A stretch of 64,000 bases of DNA from JABDIP01 sp965212545 (GTDB lineage: Bacteria; Pseudomonadota; Alphaproteobacteria; DSM-16000; Inquilinaceae). The position numbers were made by a program, and so were the translations under genes. Below are positions 52,191-61,993 of the stretch, in pieces. The notes under the pieces are model-generated. The model did no database searches. It was not told where the DNA came from and worked only from the letters and a program-made list of their open reading frames with translations. The stretch covers positions 61,638 to 125,637 of the forward strand of contig CBDBVB010000036.1 in NCBI GenBank assembly GCA_965212545.1, written 5' to 3'. Each line of letters starts with the position of its first letter. The first letter of the stretch is position 1.

Positions 52191-54635
52191 CTATTGCGCC
52201 GGGCTTGGTTCCGCCTCGTTCTGCACCGCCTCGGCGATCGCCTCTGCCGCGGCGCCCGCAATCGCGCTGCTGGCGGCGGGTCCCGCGCCGGGTTCGGACT
52301 CGACCCGCACCGTGACGCCACGATTGGCGAATTCGATGCCGTTCTCCTCGAAGGCATCGCGGATCTTCTGATAGGCATCCTTGCGGATCGTGAACTGGGT
52401 GCCGGGCTTGGCCTTGAACTTGATGCCGAGGATCAGGGCATTGTCTTCGATCCGTCGGACTCCCTGGGACTTCAGCGGCTCCAGGAAATCGCCGCCATAG
52501 TCGGGATGTTGGGACATCTCCGCGCTGATCGTCTTCACGATCTTTTTCACCAATCCGATATTCGTGTCGTGCGGCACCCGGAATTCCAGCTTCATCATCA
52601 CCCAGTCGCGGCTGTAGTTGGTCAGCGACTGCATCTGGCCGAAGGGCAAGGTATGCACGGCGCCGCGATGGTGGCGCAGTTTCAGCGAGCGGATCGAGAT
52701 GCTTTCCACGGTGCCGCGCAACTCGCCGACCTCGATATAGTCGCCGACGCTGAACGCGTCATCGATCAGGAAGAAGATGCCGGCCACGATGTCGGTCACC
52801 AGCGACTGCGCGCCGAGCCCGATGGCCAGGCCGACCACGCCGGCGCCGGCCAGCAACGGGCCGATCTCGATACCCAGCGACGACAGCACGATCAGAGCGA
52901 TCATCACCAGCAGGACGACCAGGATGAACTTGCGCAGCAGCGGCAATAGCGTCGCCAGGCGCTTGGTCTCGCTGGTGGCGTCGAGCCGATTGGCCTCGAC
53001 CAGCTTTGCGATCGACGGCGGTGCGAAACAGCTGCCAGCAGATGGTAGCTGGCCAACACGATGAACGAGCTTTCGAACAGTACACGCATGGTGGTCGCGC
53101 CAACTCCGGCCTCCTCGGTCGGATCGAAACCCCAGATCCGCGCCGTCGTGCTGGCCGCGATGATTACCAAAATGATCCAGACGCCGCGCATCAGAGCATC
53201 CAAGTTGACCGGCTGTGATTCTGCCGCGGTGGCTGGCGCAGGGCTCGCCCTCTCCGCCGACCGCGGCCGGCATGGGGGTTTCCGCTGGCGCAGCGGCCTC
53301 CGCCGGCGCAGGGGTGTCAACTGGCGCAGGGGCTTCGGCCGTCGCAGGGGCGGTTTCTGCCAGCATCGGGGCCTCTGCCTGGGCGGGCGACTCGGTCGGC
53401 ATGGGGACCTCGGCCGCCATGGCGGGCTGCGGCACATCGACCTGGAAAAAGCGCTGTAACAGCCTGTCGGCGAAGTGACCGAGAACCGGGACCAGAATCA
53501 CGATGGCGAGACTGGCCATTGCCTGCGGGGTCACATTCTCGTTTCCGCGAATCTCCGCATCGCTGGCAACCAGCCACAGTCCGACGACGTAGGCGGTGCC
53601 GGCGATCGGCCACAAGCCGGCGATCTGCGCGGCCTGGGCGCCGCCACCGAAGGTCCGGGTCAGCGCCGCCGCCACCGGCGCCCGGTTGGCCCAGACCAGG
53701 GCGATCAGGATGCCGCAGAACACGATGCCAAGCAGCATGCCGGTCGCCACCTGGGCATCGCGCGGCAGACCCAGGATCGCCAGCAGGCTCACCAAGAAAT
53801 TCAGGGTCAGCATCGATCCGAAGACCAGGACCACGATCCGGTGCACGCGCAGCGCGGCCGCATCGGACAATGGCAGCAGCCGCATCGACGGCGAGTCCGG
53901 GGCCAAGACCGCCTTCGAAACCTTGGCCGCCAGGATGATCCCTGCAGAGGCCAACAACAAGGCCTGCAGGAACAATGGCGCCTGAGGATCGGATGGCGAC
54001 AACACCAGGTAGAACGCGACAATCGCCAGGCAGAAGGCCGCAATCTCCATCAGGTCGAGCATTATGACACCGGCGCAGCGGGCCATGGTTTGGCCGAGCC
54101 CGCCGCCCGCCTGCCTTTTCAGGCTGTTGCAGGTCTTGCCGAGTGCGCGCCGTGTCAACAGCATCGCGATGACGCCGAGCAGGACATGGCCGGCGATTAT
54201 TAGGAACATCCTGACCGGGTCGCCGGGCGTGCCATCGGCGTGGGGCTGGTACAGCGCCGCGTGCACCAGGGCCGGGAGTTCACTGAACGCCTGACGGATA
54301 TCGGCGACGCGCCGCTTTTGCTGCTCCAGCAGGGTCTCCTGGGTCGCCGCCGATTGCGCGGCCTCCAACTGGCGCAGCACGGATTCACGTAACGCGGAGC
54401 GGGCCTGGGTGTCGTCCAGTACGGCGAGGATCGCGTCGACCTGCTCAATCGTCAGGGGCCCCGGAATGGCATCCAGAATCTCCTGTAGGCTGGGCACCGG
54501 CTCGGACGCGGCCGTGTCATCCGACGCGACGCCGGCGAGCGGAATCTGTGCAGTCGCTGGATATGCGAAAAACAGGAACGCCACCAGCCACGACAATGTG
54601 GCCAGCCGGCTGGCGGCGGTCTTGATCACAAGCAT
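52191..54635 (-). CDS. MscS-family mechanosensitive channel (frameshifts)
   Basis: About 813 residues, with a signal peptide (ending ATA), an N-terminal periplasmic part, several helices and a C-terminal MscS core: the pore helix region GAGVVGLAIGLGAQSLVTDIVAGIFFLIDDAFSVGDYIEV, then a soluble vestibule. An Ala/Pro/Glu-rich linker (VPMPTESPAQAEAPMLAETAP-like repeats) lies before it. The frame is open to 54686, but between 53248 and about 53035 the true sequence (NLDALMRGVWIILVIIAASTTARIWGF, FESSFIVLASYHLLAAV) is in another frame; removing a base in CCC at 53248-53250 and two bases near 53030 restores it. It is a large MscS of the YbiO or MscM kind. Confidence 0.82.
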   Translation of the reverse strand: MLVIKTAASRLATLSWLVAFLFFAYPATAQIPLAGVASDDTAASEPVPSLQEILDAIPGPLTIEQVDAILAVLDDTQARSALRESVLRQLEAAQSAATQETLLEQQKRRVADIRQAFSELPALVHAALYQPHADGTPGDPVRMFLIIAGHVLLGVIAMLLTRRALGKTCNSLKRQAGGGLGQTMARCAGVIMLDLMEIAAFCLAIVAFYLVLSPSDPQAPLFLQALLLASAGIILAAKVSKAVLAPDSPSMRLLPLSDAAALRVHRIVVLVFGSMLTLNFLVSLLAILGLPRDAQVATGMLLGIVFCGILIALVWANRAPVAAALTRTFGGGAQAAQIAGLWPIAGTAYVVGLWLVASDAEIRGNENVTPQAMASLAIVILVPVLGHFADRLLQRFFQVDVPQPAMAAEVPMPTESPAQAEAPMLAETAPATAEAPAPVDTPAPAEAAAPAETPMPAAVGGEGEPCASHRGRITAGQLGCSDARRLDHFGNHRGQHDGADLGFRSDRGGRSWRDHHACTVRKLVHRVGQLPSAGSCFAPPSIAKLVEANRLDATSETKRLATLLPLLRKFILVVLLVMIALIVLSSLGIEIGPLLAGAGVVGLAIGLGAQSLVTDIVAGIFFLIDDAFSVGDYIEVGELRGTVESISIRSLKLRHHRGAVHTLPFGQMQSLTNYSRDWVMMKLEFRVPHDTNIGLVKKIVKTISAEMSQHPDYGGDFLEPLKSQGVRRIEDNALILGIKFKAKPGTQFTIRKDAYQKIRDAFEENGIEFANRGVTVRVESEPGAGPAASSAIAGAAAEAIAEAVQNEAEPSPAQ

Positions 54636-54719
54636 TGTTGATGCCCCAATATTGCCCGTCTCCCCGGCGGACAGGGATTGGAACACGCCCGGGCGTCCGC
54701 CTGCAACCCGTTCAAGCGG

Positions 54720-56486
54720 TCAACGCCGCCCGGCCAGGATCTCCAGCAGCGGTTCGAGATGCCTTTCATAGCGCCGCCACCGTGCGATCGAGCTCTTGTA
54801 GATCGGGCGGCGCACCTGTGAGGCGCTGGCGGTGTGTACCGGTGAGCGGTCGGCATGAAACCGCAGGCAGGCCGGATCCCACGGCATGCCGCAATGATCG
54901 AGGAGTCGCCGTATCTGGTCTTCCGGTTCGGCCACAAGGGATTCGTAGTCCACATCGTACACCCGCCCCGGCAGCACCCGTCTCCAATGATCCATCAATC
55001 CACGATACAGCACGTAGTGCCGGCCAAGGTCCTGGAGATCATAGGAGAACGACTGCCCGCGCCCGAAGAGTTGTTTGTAGCAGGACAGGCATGTATCCGC
55101 CGGGTCGCGCCTGCAATGGATGATGCGCGCGTTCGGCAGGATCAGGCTGATGAGGCCGATGCGCAGGAAATTCGACGGCATCTTGTCGACGATCCGCTCG
55201 GCATTCGCATCGATAGCGGTGATCCGCTCGACATAATCGTGTCCCATAGCGGTGCATTGCCGGGTGTCGAGTCCCGCCAGGCTGGCGGCGCGACCGACCG
55301 GGTCGCCTCCGCCGGATGTCTGACGCGCGATATCGCTCAGGGTTCGCAACTCGCCAGCGCCATGGACCCGGGGATGGCTTCCCAGCATGCGTTCGACCAG
55401 CGTCGTGCCGGATCGCGGCATGCCGACCACGAAGACCGGTAATGTCGATTCGTTCCCGCCTTCGGCCAGTCTGGTCAGCAGACTCTCATCGAAGACCGAC
55501 GCAATCGTCTCGAACAGCCGCCTCTGGCCGTCGGCGTCGTAAGGAAGCCGGTCGCGCTTCAGCCGGTTGCCGCGGCTCAGCTGTTCGAAGGCGTCGTCAT
55601 ATCGGCCGGCATCCTCGCAGGCCTTGGCAAGCGCGAAATGCAGGTCGATCCGATCCTGCACCGCCAATTCATCCGATTGACGCGAACGATGCCGTTCCAT
55701 CTGCCGCAGATCGTCATCGTCCGACATCGAAACGCTTGATGTCGGAGAGTTCGAAATAGGCCGTGCCGCGCAGTTCAGGATCGACCCTGCAGTGCGTCAC
55801 GCAAGGCCGCCTCCGCCGCCGCCATGTCGCCGGCCTTGACCAGCAACCGGTCCGCGTTGGCAGCGCAGACTGGCCTCGTTCGGAGACTCGCCGAATTGTC
55901 ATCGTCCAGAACCGCCGCCGCGTCTTCCAGACACCCGGTGGCATCAAGCACGGTTGCGAGGTTCCGCCTGGATTGGCGTGCAAGTCCGAACGCGATGGGA
56001 GGCGGCGCGACGGCTTGCGATCAGGGCATCGTCGATGTGGCCCGCCTCCCTGAGCGCCAGGCCGAGATTGCCATGAGCATCGGCATAGTCCGGGTCCAAC
56101 TCGGCGGCGCGACGGTAGGCGGCGCAGGCCTCGTCGACCGCACCTCCATCCAGGTAGGCGTTGCCGAGATTGTTGTGCAGCGCCGGGATGCCCGGGTCGA
56201 TCTCGAGGCCCCGCCGATAGGCGGCGATCGCCTCGGAAGCGCGGCCGTCGGCCCGCAGCGCGGCGGCGAGTATGCCGTGCAGTTCGGCCGCCTCCGGACA
56301 GGCGGACGCCGCCTTGCGGAATGCGGCGATCGCATCGGCGATCCGACCGCCGGACTGCAGGGCGCGCCCGCGCTTCACCCAGTTGGCCGCTTCCTGGCGC
56401 TTGGCCAGGCCTGTCGCCGCGGCAGCCCGTCCGCCTCCCGTTCGGCGGTCTCGATGGATCCCGGCGTGACGCTGTTTGCGGTTCAT
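54720..56486 (-). CDS. TPR-sulfotransferase fusion (frameshifts)
   Basis: About 580 residues. The N-terminal 180 or so residues are tetratricopeptide repeats (IADAIAAFRKAASACPEAAELHGILAAAL; ALHNNLGNAYLDGGAVDEACAAYRRAAELDP; ADAHGNLGLALREAGHIDDALIA). The C-terminal half is a PAPS-dependent sulfotransferase: phosphosulfate loop FVVGMPRSGTTLVERMLGSHP, and 3'-phosphate contact in IIHCRRDPADTCLSCYKQLF. The frame breaks near 55960 and near 55750; the pieces join (ADRLLVKAGDMAAAEAALRDAL, ELRGTAYFELSDIKRFDV). The start ATG at 56486 is judged from the first TPR and the tail. The substrate is unknown. Confidence 0.8.
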
Positions 56487-56723
56487 GGGCCTCGTTCTAC
56501 AGCGCGACCTTCCCGGAGGCCAAGGGTCTGCCGCAGGACGGCGCGCCGCTCTGCCGCCACACCGCGCCCGGTTGACACCCGGCAGGACGATTCGCCACAG
56601 TCGCGATGCGGATCGGCACTTGCCCGATGACAATGAGAAGGGATCACGGAATGGGTCCGTCAGGAGGACGGTCGGACGATGTCGTCGATCACGGCGTCCG
56701 GCACTGACTGATCTGCAGGTCTG

Positions 56724-57043
56724 ATGTGCGCGAGCGGTCGCTTTTGGGCGCATGCGGCGGCATGGCCAATGATTTTCCGACCGCCGCGCAGGGTCGACTA
56801 TGTGATCGGCTGCATGGCGGCCAACGGCCAGGACCAGATCGTCATGGCGAAATGCTCCTGCAGCATCGACTACATCGCCTGAGCGCATGACCTTCGCGGA
56901 ATACACCGAGATCGAGACCATCAAGCGGATGCGGCTGGTGCCGGGCGAGCGCGCCGGAATCTTTCGCGAGGTCCCGGGCGTCACGCGACGCGCTGGACTA
57001 GTTCCAACTGCTGCAGGTGGAAGCCGACCTCCAGTGCTTCTGA
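56724..57043 (+). CDS. Cysteine-containing small secreted protein of the PQQ-dehydrogenase set (broken frame)
   Basis: About 105 residues pieced together from two frames. The core DYVIGCMAANGQD...KCSCSIDYIA, then TFAEYTEIETIKRMRLVPGERAGIFREV and a closing LLQVEADLQCF, matches a small Cys-rich family often encoded with quinoprotein dehydrogenase accessories. I know no function for it. The frame is broken near 56790-56885 and again near 57000 (a TAG in the LDQF region). The start is a guess, at an ATG at 56724. It converges on the SoxYZ-like gene. Confidence 0.55.
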
Positions 57044-57064
57044 AGGCCGGCGGATCCAGCTCGG

Positions 57065-57923
57065 TCAGGTTGCCGGCAGCGGAGTCACCGGCCAGCTCTC
57101 GGTGAAGACGTTCTCCTCGCTGTCCACGACTATCGACATCGATGACGCCTTCGCCTTCGGGAATGAAGGAGAAGTGGAAGCTCGGATCCTCGCTCATCGA
57201 GATATCGCCCTCGATGTCCAGCACGGTCTTGCCGCCATAGCTGACCCGGACCGTCTGCGGATGTAGTGCGGCGGCACGAAGTTGCGGGTGATCTGGTCGA
57301 ACTGCATGCCGGTGTTGTTGGGATGGCTGATCAGCAGCTGCGCGGTGATCGGCGTCTGCGCGACGACGGTATCCGGCAGGTTGAAGCGCATGTTGCCGAG
57401 CCGCGATGCGGCGACCTCGGGATCCTTCATCGCAGGCGCCGAGCAGCCGCCGGCGGCCTTCACATAGGCGCGGGTCATGATCGCGCTGCCGTCGCTCATT
57501 TCGGCGACGGCGTGGATGTAGGTGTACTCGTTGACCCGCACGCGGGTCGTCAGATCGGCAACCGAGATATCGTCGCCGAACTCGAACCGGCCGACCATCG
57601 GCGCCGGGTTGTCGTCCACCAGCAGCCACATGCGCTCCACCGACATGGCCTTCGCTCTGCGGGAAGGTGGCGGTGACGCGGATCGGCACGATTGCCGCGT
57701 CATGGGCGCGGTAGGGCGCCTCCATGGTCAGCAGATCCGGTCGATCGACGATGGTCCGGTCGGGGAAATAGATTTCGGCAAGCTCCGCCCAGCGGGCCTC
57801 GTCCTCTTCGGTCTGCGCCAGCGCGACGCTGGTCGATTGCGCCGCCGCCATAGGGCCGCGACCATCGCGGCGCCGATCAGCATGCACTCGCACGGTCCGG
57901 CGCATGCCAAGACGGAACTTCAA
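57065..57923 (-). CDS. SoxYZ-like carrier of a quinoprotein dehydrogenase system (frameshifts)
   Basis: About 280 residues across frames. After an export signal there is a SoxY-like half (WAELAEIYFPDRTIVDRPDLLTMEAPYRAHDAAIVPIRVTATFPQ, VERMWLLVDDNPAPMVGRFEFGDD) and a SoxZ-like half (LGNMRFNLPDTVVAQTPITAQLLISHPNNTGMQFDQITRNFVPPHYI, VSYGGKTVLDIEGDISMSEDPSFHFSF). The central GGCS of the SoxY tail (KAAGGCSAPAM) is the swinging-arm Cys site. In PQQ alcohol dehydrogenase loci this fused SoxYZ-like protein occurs with a conserved accessory set. At least three single-base faults break the frame (one near 57655). Confidence 0.75.
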
Positions 57924-57991
57924 ACATACTCACATCCTCCTCAAAGCCCGAACGGTCCTACCTCCTGATACCAAGGGACCTGCATTGGTCC

Positions 57992-58966
57992 CTATTCCCA
58001 TTCGAGCTCTGCAAAAGCCGCCGTTACGTTGCGGCTGTGATATTCGTCGAACAGCACCCATTGCCCGGCCGCGTCGCTGGCCGACTTCGCGGACCGCCTG
58101 CTGGATCGTGCCAAGGGCTCCTTTGCAAGCGCCCGGATCTCGGCCACCATGACCCTCCAGATACCGGCGCTGCGGCATCCAGCGCGTCCAGGCCAGGGCG
58201 CGGTCACCGGCCCATGGCCGGGCACCACGATGCTCGCGCCGGAATCTGCGGCCAGCTGATCCATGACCTCCAGCCATCGTAGCACGCTGCCGTCCATAAT
58301 CGGGATATGGTTGAGGCTGACAAGATCGCCGGCAAACAGCGTCCCGGTCGACGCTGTCGTACACCGTGACGTCGTTGTTGGTGTGGGCCGTCTGATAGGC
58401 GACGACCTCCAAGACTCCGGCCGCCCAGATCCGAGTTCCAACCGCTCGCTGACCGGGATGTCCGTCGGCAGCATGACGACGCGCCGGGCCTCCTCCGGCC
58501 CGACGGAAGTCTCTCGAAAGCGCGCCAGATAGGTGTCGGCGCGGGACATCAGCGCGCCTTGCAGCCGGGCATGGGCGACCAGCTCCGGACCGTCGTCGCG
58601 AAACGCGCCGTTGCCGAACAGGTGGTCGAAATGCACATGGGTGTTGATCAGGTACCGGATCGGCAGATCGGTGCGCTCGCGGATGGCGGCGCGCAGCCTT
58701 TCGCCGGTCGTCGGGCTGCCGCCGCTATCGATCACGGCGACCGCTTCGGTCTCCGATCACGAAGCCGATATTGGCGATGTCGCCATTGTTGGCTCGGCTG
58801 GGAAGTCTGCTTCGTGGCCGCGATGGGCGAAAACGCCGGGCGCGATCTCCTCGACCGGCAAGGGGTTCGACCGCATGGCCGTCCGCCATGGCGTTCGCCG
58901 GCGCGGCGAAGCAAGGCGACCGCCGTGACCGACAGCCGCACAAGCAGTCAGGAAGGGGCGGATCAT
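57992..58966 (-). CDS. Quinoprotein-system zinc metallohydrolase (MBL fold, frameshifts)
   Basis: About 320 residues. The metallo-beta-lactamase zinc motif is THVHFDHLFGNGAF, with further ligands in the GTLFAGDLVSLNH and VVPGHGPVT segments. Before it lie a signal peptide and PLPVEEIAPGVFAHRGHE and NIGFVIGDEAVAVIDSGGS, the normal start of this family. Relatives are annotated as metallohydrolases of the quinoprotein relay system and sit with PQQ alcohol dehydrogenases; PqqB is a distant cousin. The frame is broken near 58750 and 58410. The next gene, 59179 onward, is divergent. Confidence 0.75.
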
Positions 58967-59178
58967 CGCCATCTTGCCATGGATGGGTCGTCCCGCACGG
59001 GTCCATCGGCAGCGTATCCATGATACCGCTTTCCGCATCGCTCGCGACAAACCTGGTCGACGTCGATCCCAAGGTCTTGCATTCAAACGGATTTGCATCC
59101 GTCCGCAATGGCTTCGCTATGATGACCGCTCAACCGGTACGGTAGCAGGCAGAGGCGGCCGCAAGAAAAGGGAGAGGA

Positions 59179-60446
59179 ATGGCTTCAGGGTGTCCCGGAC
59201 CGGGGCGTTGCATAAGTCCCTGTTGGCTCAAATTGGCTGCGTGCCGCGGCGTTCGCGAGCGCTGTTCGCATTTGCTGCCGCATGCCCGGCGATGCCTTCG
59301 GCACAGGCCGGCGGCGAGAGCGCAGACTGTCGTGATCGGCTACCTGACCCAGGAGGAAGAGCCGCCGATCCCGTTGTCGTTCCTGGATCCGATCCTGACC
59401 GATGAGGGGTACAGGGCGCCCGACTGGCGCTGGCCGACAACATCTCCACCGGCCGGTTCATGGGCCAGGACTTTCGAGCTGCGCGAATTCGTCGTTCCCG
59501 AAGGACGACGGATCTCTCCGCGGCCTTCGACGAGGTCGTGGCCGATGGCGTCCGATGCGTGGTGGTCGATTTGCCGGCCGACGGGTCTGCTGACCATCGC
59601 CGATCATCCGGCGAAGCGGCCGACATGCTCTGTTCAACGCCCGCGCCCGGGATGACCGGCTGCGCCAGGATGACCTGCCGTGCCAACGTGCTGCACACCA
59701 TTCCCAGCCGGGCCATGCTGGCCGATGGCCTGGCGCAGTTCCTGGTGGTCAAGCGCTGGACCGACTGGTTCCTGGTGGTTGGCCGCCACGATGCCGATCG
59801 CGAATTCGCCGAGGCGTGCGCCGGGCGGCGGAACGTTATCGCGCCGAGATCGTCGAGGAGAAGGACTGGACCTACCAGGCCGGCAATGCCCGGGTCGATA
59901 CCGGCCACGTCACCCTGCAGCGCACCGTTCCGGCATTCTCACAGGTCGGCGACCACGACGTGGTCATCGTCGCCGATGAGATCGAACGAATTCGGCGAGT
60001 ATTTCGCCCATCGCACCTTCCTGCCGCGACCGGTGATGGGGACCCAGGGACTGGCACCGACCGCCTGGAGCCGGGTGTTCGAGCAATGGGGCGGCACCCA
60101 GCTCCAGAAGCGTTTCACCCGCCAGGCCGGAACGCTCGGATGACCGAGCGCGACTACGGCGTATGGATGGCGGTCCGCGCGGTCGGCGAGGGCGGCGACG
60201 CGAACGCAGTTCGGTCGCGCCCGAGGACATCAGCCGCCTATGTCCGCAGCCCAGAGTTCGAGCTGGCCGCGTTCAAGGGCCAGGGACTGACATTCCGCGA
60301 CTGGAACGGTCAGTTGCGGCAGCCGATCCTGATCGCCGGACCGCGCGTGCTGGTTTCGGTGTCGCCGCAGGAAGGGATTCCTGCATCAGGAGTCCGAACT
60401 CGACACGCTGGGCTACGACCGCCAGGAGAGCCGTTGCACGATGTGA
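59179..60446 (+). CDS. Substrate-binding protein of the PQQ alcohol-dehydrogenase system (frameshifts)
   Basis: About 410 residues. The start VVIGYLTQEEEPPIPLSFLDPILTDEGY and the ANVLHTIPSRAMLADGLAQFLVVKRWTDWFLVVGRHDADREFAEA region match a branched-chain amino acid receptor-like (Peripla_BP) family known in PQQ alcohol-dehydrogenase loci. Later blocks are EYFAHRTFLPRPVMGTQGLAPTAWSRVFEQWGGTQLQKRF and VRSPEFELAAFKGQGLTFRDWNGQLRQPILIAGPRVLVSVSP. At least five single-base faults scatter it over three frames; the stop TGA is at 60444-60446. The start is uncertain (within 59179-59240), with a signal peptide (LFAFAAACPAMPSAQA) broken by a fault. Confidence 0.72.
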
Positions 60447-60510
60447 CGGCGGCCATGACCGCCCGGTCTTATCCGAACGGGCAGTCACTGCAAAAGGGAG
60501 ACTTGACCAC

Positions 60511-61487
60511 ATGAGAGCGCTATGGGCCGCAGGAGCGGCTAACTCTGGGACTTTGCCGGGCTGATCGGTTCGGCGGCGGCGGAAACGATCTATGTCTCCA
60601 ATGAGCGTGACAACACCATCTCGGTGATCGACGGCGACACGCTGGAACTGATCGACACGGTCGAGGTCGGCCGCCGGCCGCGCGGCATCACGCTCAGCAA
60701 GGACCAGTCGCTGCTTTATGTGTGCGTCGGCGACAGCGACCGGGTCGACGTGATCGATCTGGCGACGAACACCGTGATCGACCGGCTGCCATCCGGCCCG
60801 GACCCCGAACTGTTCGTGCTTGGCATCCGGACGGCGACAAGCTCTACATCGCCAACGAGGACGACAATCTGGTCTCGGTGGTCGACCTGAGAATCCAAGC
60901 GCATCGTGGCCGAGATCGAGGTCGGGGTGGAGCCGGAAGGCATGGGCATCAGCCCGGACGGCAAGGTGCTGGTGAATACGTCCGAAACCACCAACATGGC
61001 GCATTTCATCGACACCGAGACGTACGAGATCTTCGACAACGTGCTGGTCGACAGCCGGCCGCGGGTGGCGCAGTTCAATCAGGATGGCAGCCGGGTCTGG
61101 GTCTCGTCGGAGATCGGCGGCACGGTCTCGGTGATCGACACCCAGAGCCGCGAGATCATCCAGAAGATCGGCTTCGAGGTGCAGGGTGTGCCGCGGGAAT
61201 CCATCCAGCCGGTCGGCATCGCCATCACCGCTGACGGTACGAAGGTGTATGTCGCCCTTGGCCCGTCGAACCGCGTGGCCGAGATCGACCAGCAGACCAT
61301 GGAGGTGGAGCACTATCACCTCGTCGGTCAGCGGGTGTGGAACCTCGCGCTCTCGCCCGACGAGTCGCGGCTCTACACCACCAACGGCGTCAGCAGCGAT
61401 GTCTCGGTGATCGATCTGGAAGAGGGTCGGGTGATCAAGACGGTCGGCGTCGGCCGGCTGCCCTGGGGCGTCGTGGTGCGCCCGTGA
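60511..61487 (+). CDS. YVTN beta-propeller protein of the PQQ system (frameshifts)
   Basis: About 324 residues, signal peptide (MRALWAAGAA... GLIGSAAA) and a seven-bladed propeller with repeated YVSN.../SVIDGDTLELIDTVEVGRRPRGI, LSKDQSLLYVCVGDSDRVDVID and SPDGKVLVNTSETTNMAHFIDT motifs. The family is the PQQ-dependent catabolism-associated beta-propeller proteins. A ribosome site (AAAGGGAGACTTGACC) precedes the ATG at 60511. The signal peptide region and a spot near 60830-60900 carry single-base faults. It is co-transcribed after the binding protein. Confidence 0.8.
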
Positions 61488-61501
61488 CCCGTGGGGACCC
61501 G

Positions 61502-61969
61502 TCAGTCGGCCAGTATTCGATTGCGCAGCAGCCAGCGGACTCCATGCGACCAGGAGCGGTCGTTGTCGCCGCGGATATCGGCGACGGCGACCGCCGTGAC
61601 GGCGCCGGTCTGGGCGTCGTGAACCTGGATCCTGATGCTCAGGATCAGCGTGCTGACCTTGTGAATCAGGGCCGTGACATAGCTGGCGGCGCCGAATTCG
61701 CGGGCGATCGCGGCCTCGCACCCGTTGCATCCCCAGATGTAGCCGAGCGCCTCGATGCGATCGGCGGCCGGGGTCAAATCGACCAGGTCGTAGTCCGGAG
61801 AGGCTGCCAGTCCGTCGCGCAATTCGCCGCTGATGCGTGCCAAGCGCTGTTCCAGATCGGCATGGGCACCCTCGCCGCTGGTGTCGTAGATCTCGACGTC
61901 GAACACCGCCAGGCGCTGCGTCGCCACCGCGGAACCCGAACCGACGGCCACCAGCAAGAAGAGCGCCAA
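61502..61969 (-). CDS. DUF2380 family exported protein
   Basis: About 156 residues. The N-terminal signal (ALFLLVAVGSGSAVA) leads to RLAVFDVEIYDTSGEGAHADLEQRLARISGELRDGLAASPDYDLVDL. The central CNGC (GYIWGCNGCEAAIAREFGASYVTALIHKVSTLILSI) and the closing SWSHGVRWLLRNRIL are those of DUF2380. The start is uncertain: a TTG at 61969 in frame, or an ATG at 62023 with one base removed. It is convergent with the propeller gene and probably acts at the cell envelope with the PQQ system. Confidence 0.7.
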   Translation of the reverse strand: MALFLLVAVGSGSAVATQRLAVFDVEIYDTSGEGAHADLEQRLARISGELRDGLAASPDYDLVDLTPAADRIEALGYIWGCNGCEAAIAREFGAASYVTALIHKVSTLILSIRIQVHDAQTGAVTAVAVADIRGDNDRSWSHGVRWLLRNRILAD

Positions 61970-61993
61970 TCCGCAATATCGCCGAAAGCCGGA

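Noticed and set aside
55944..57923. Long minus-strand frame joining the TPR region and the SoxYZ-like gene
   Set aside because: The ends belong to two separate genes and the middle has no homology. It is open only because of the base insertions.
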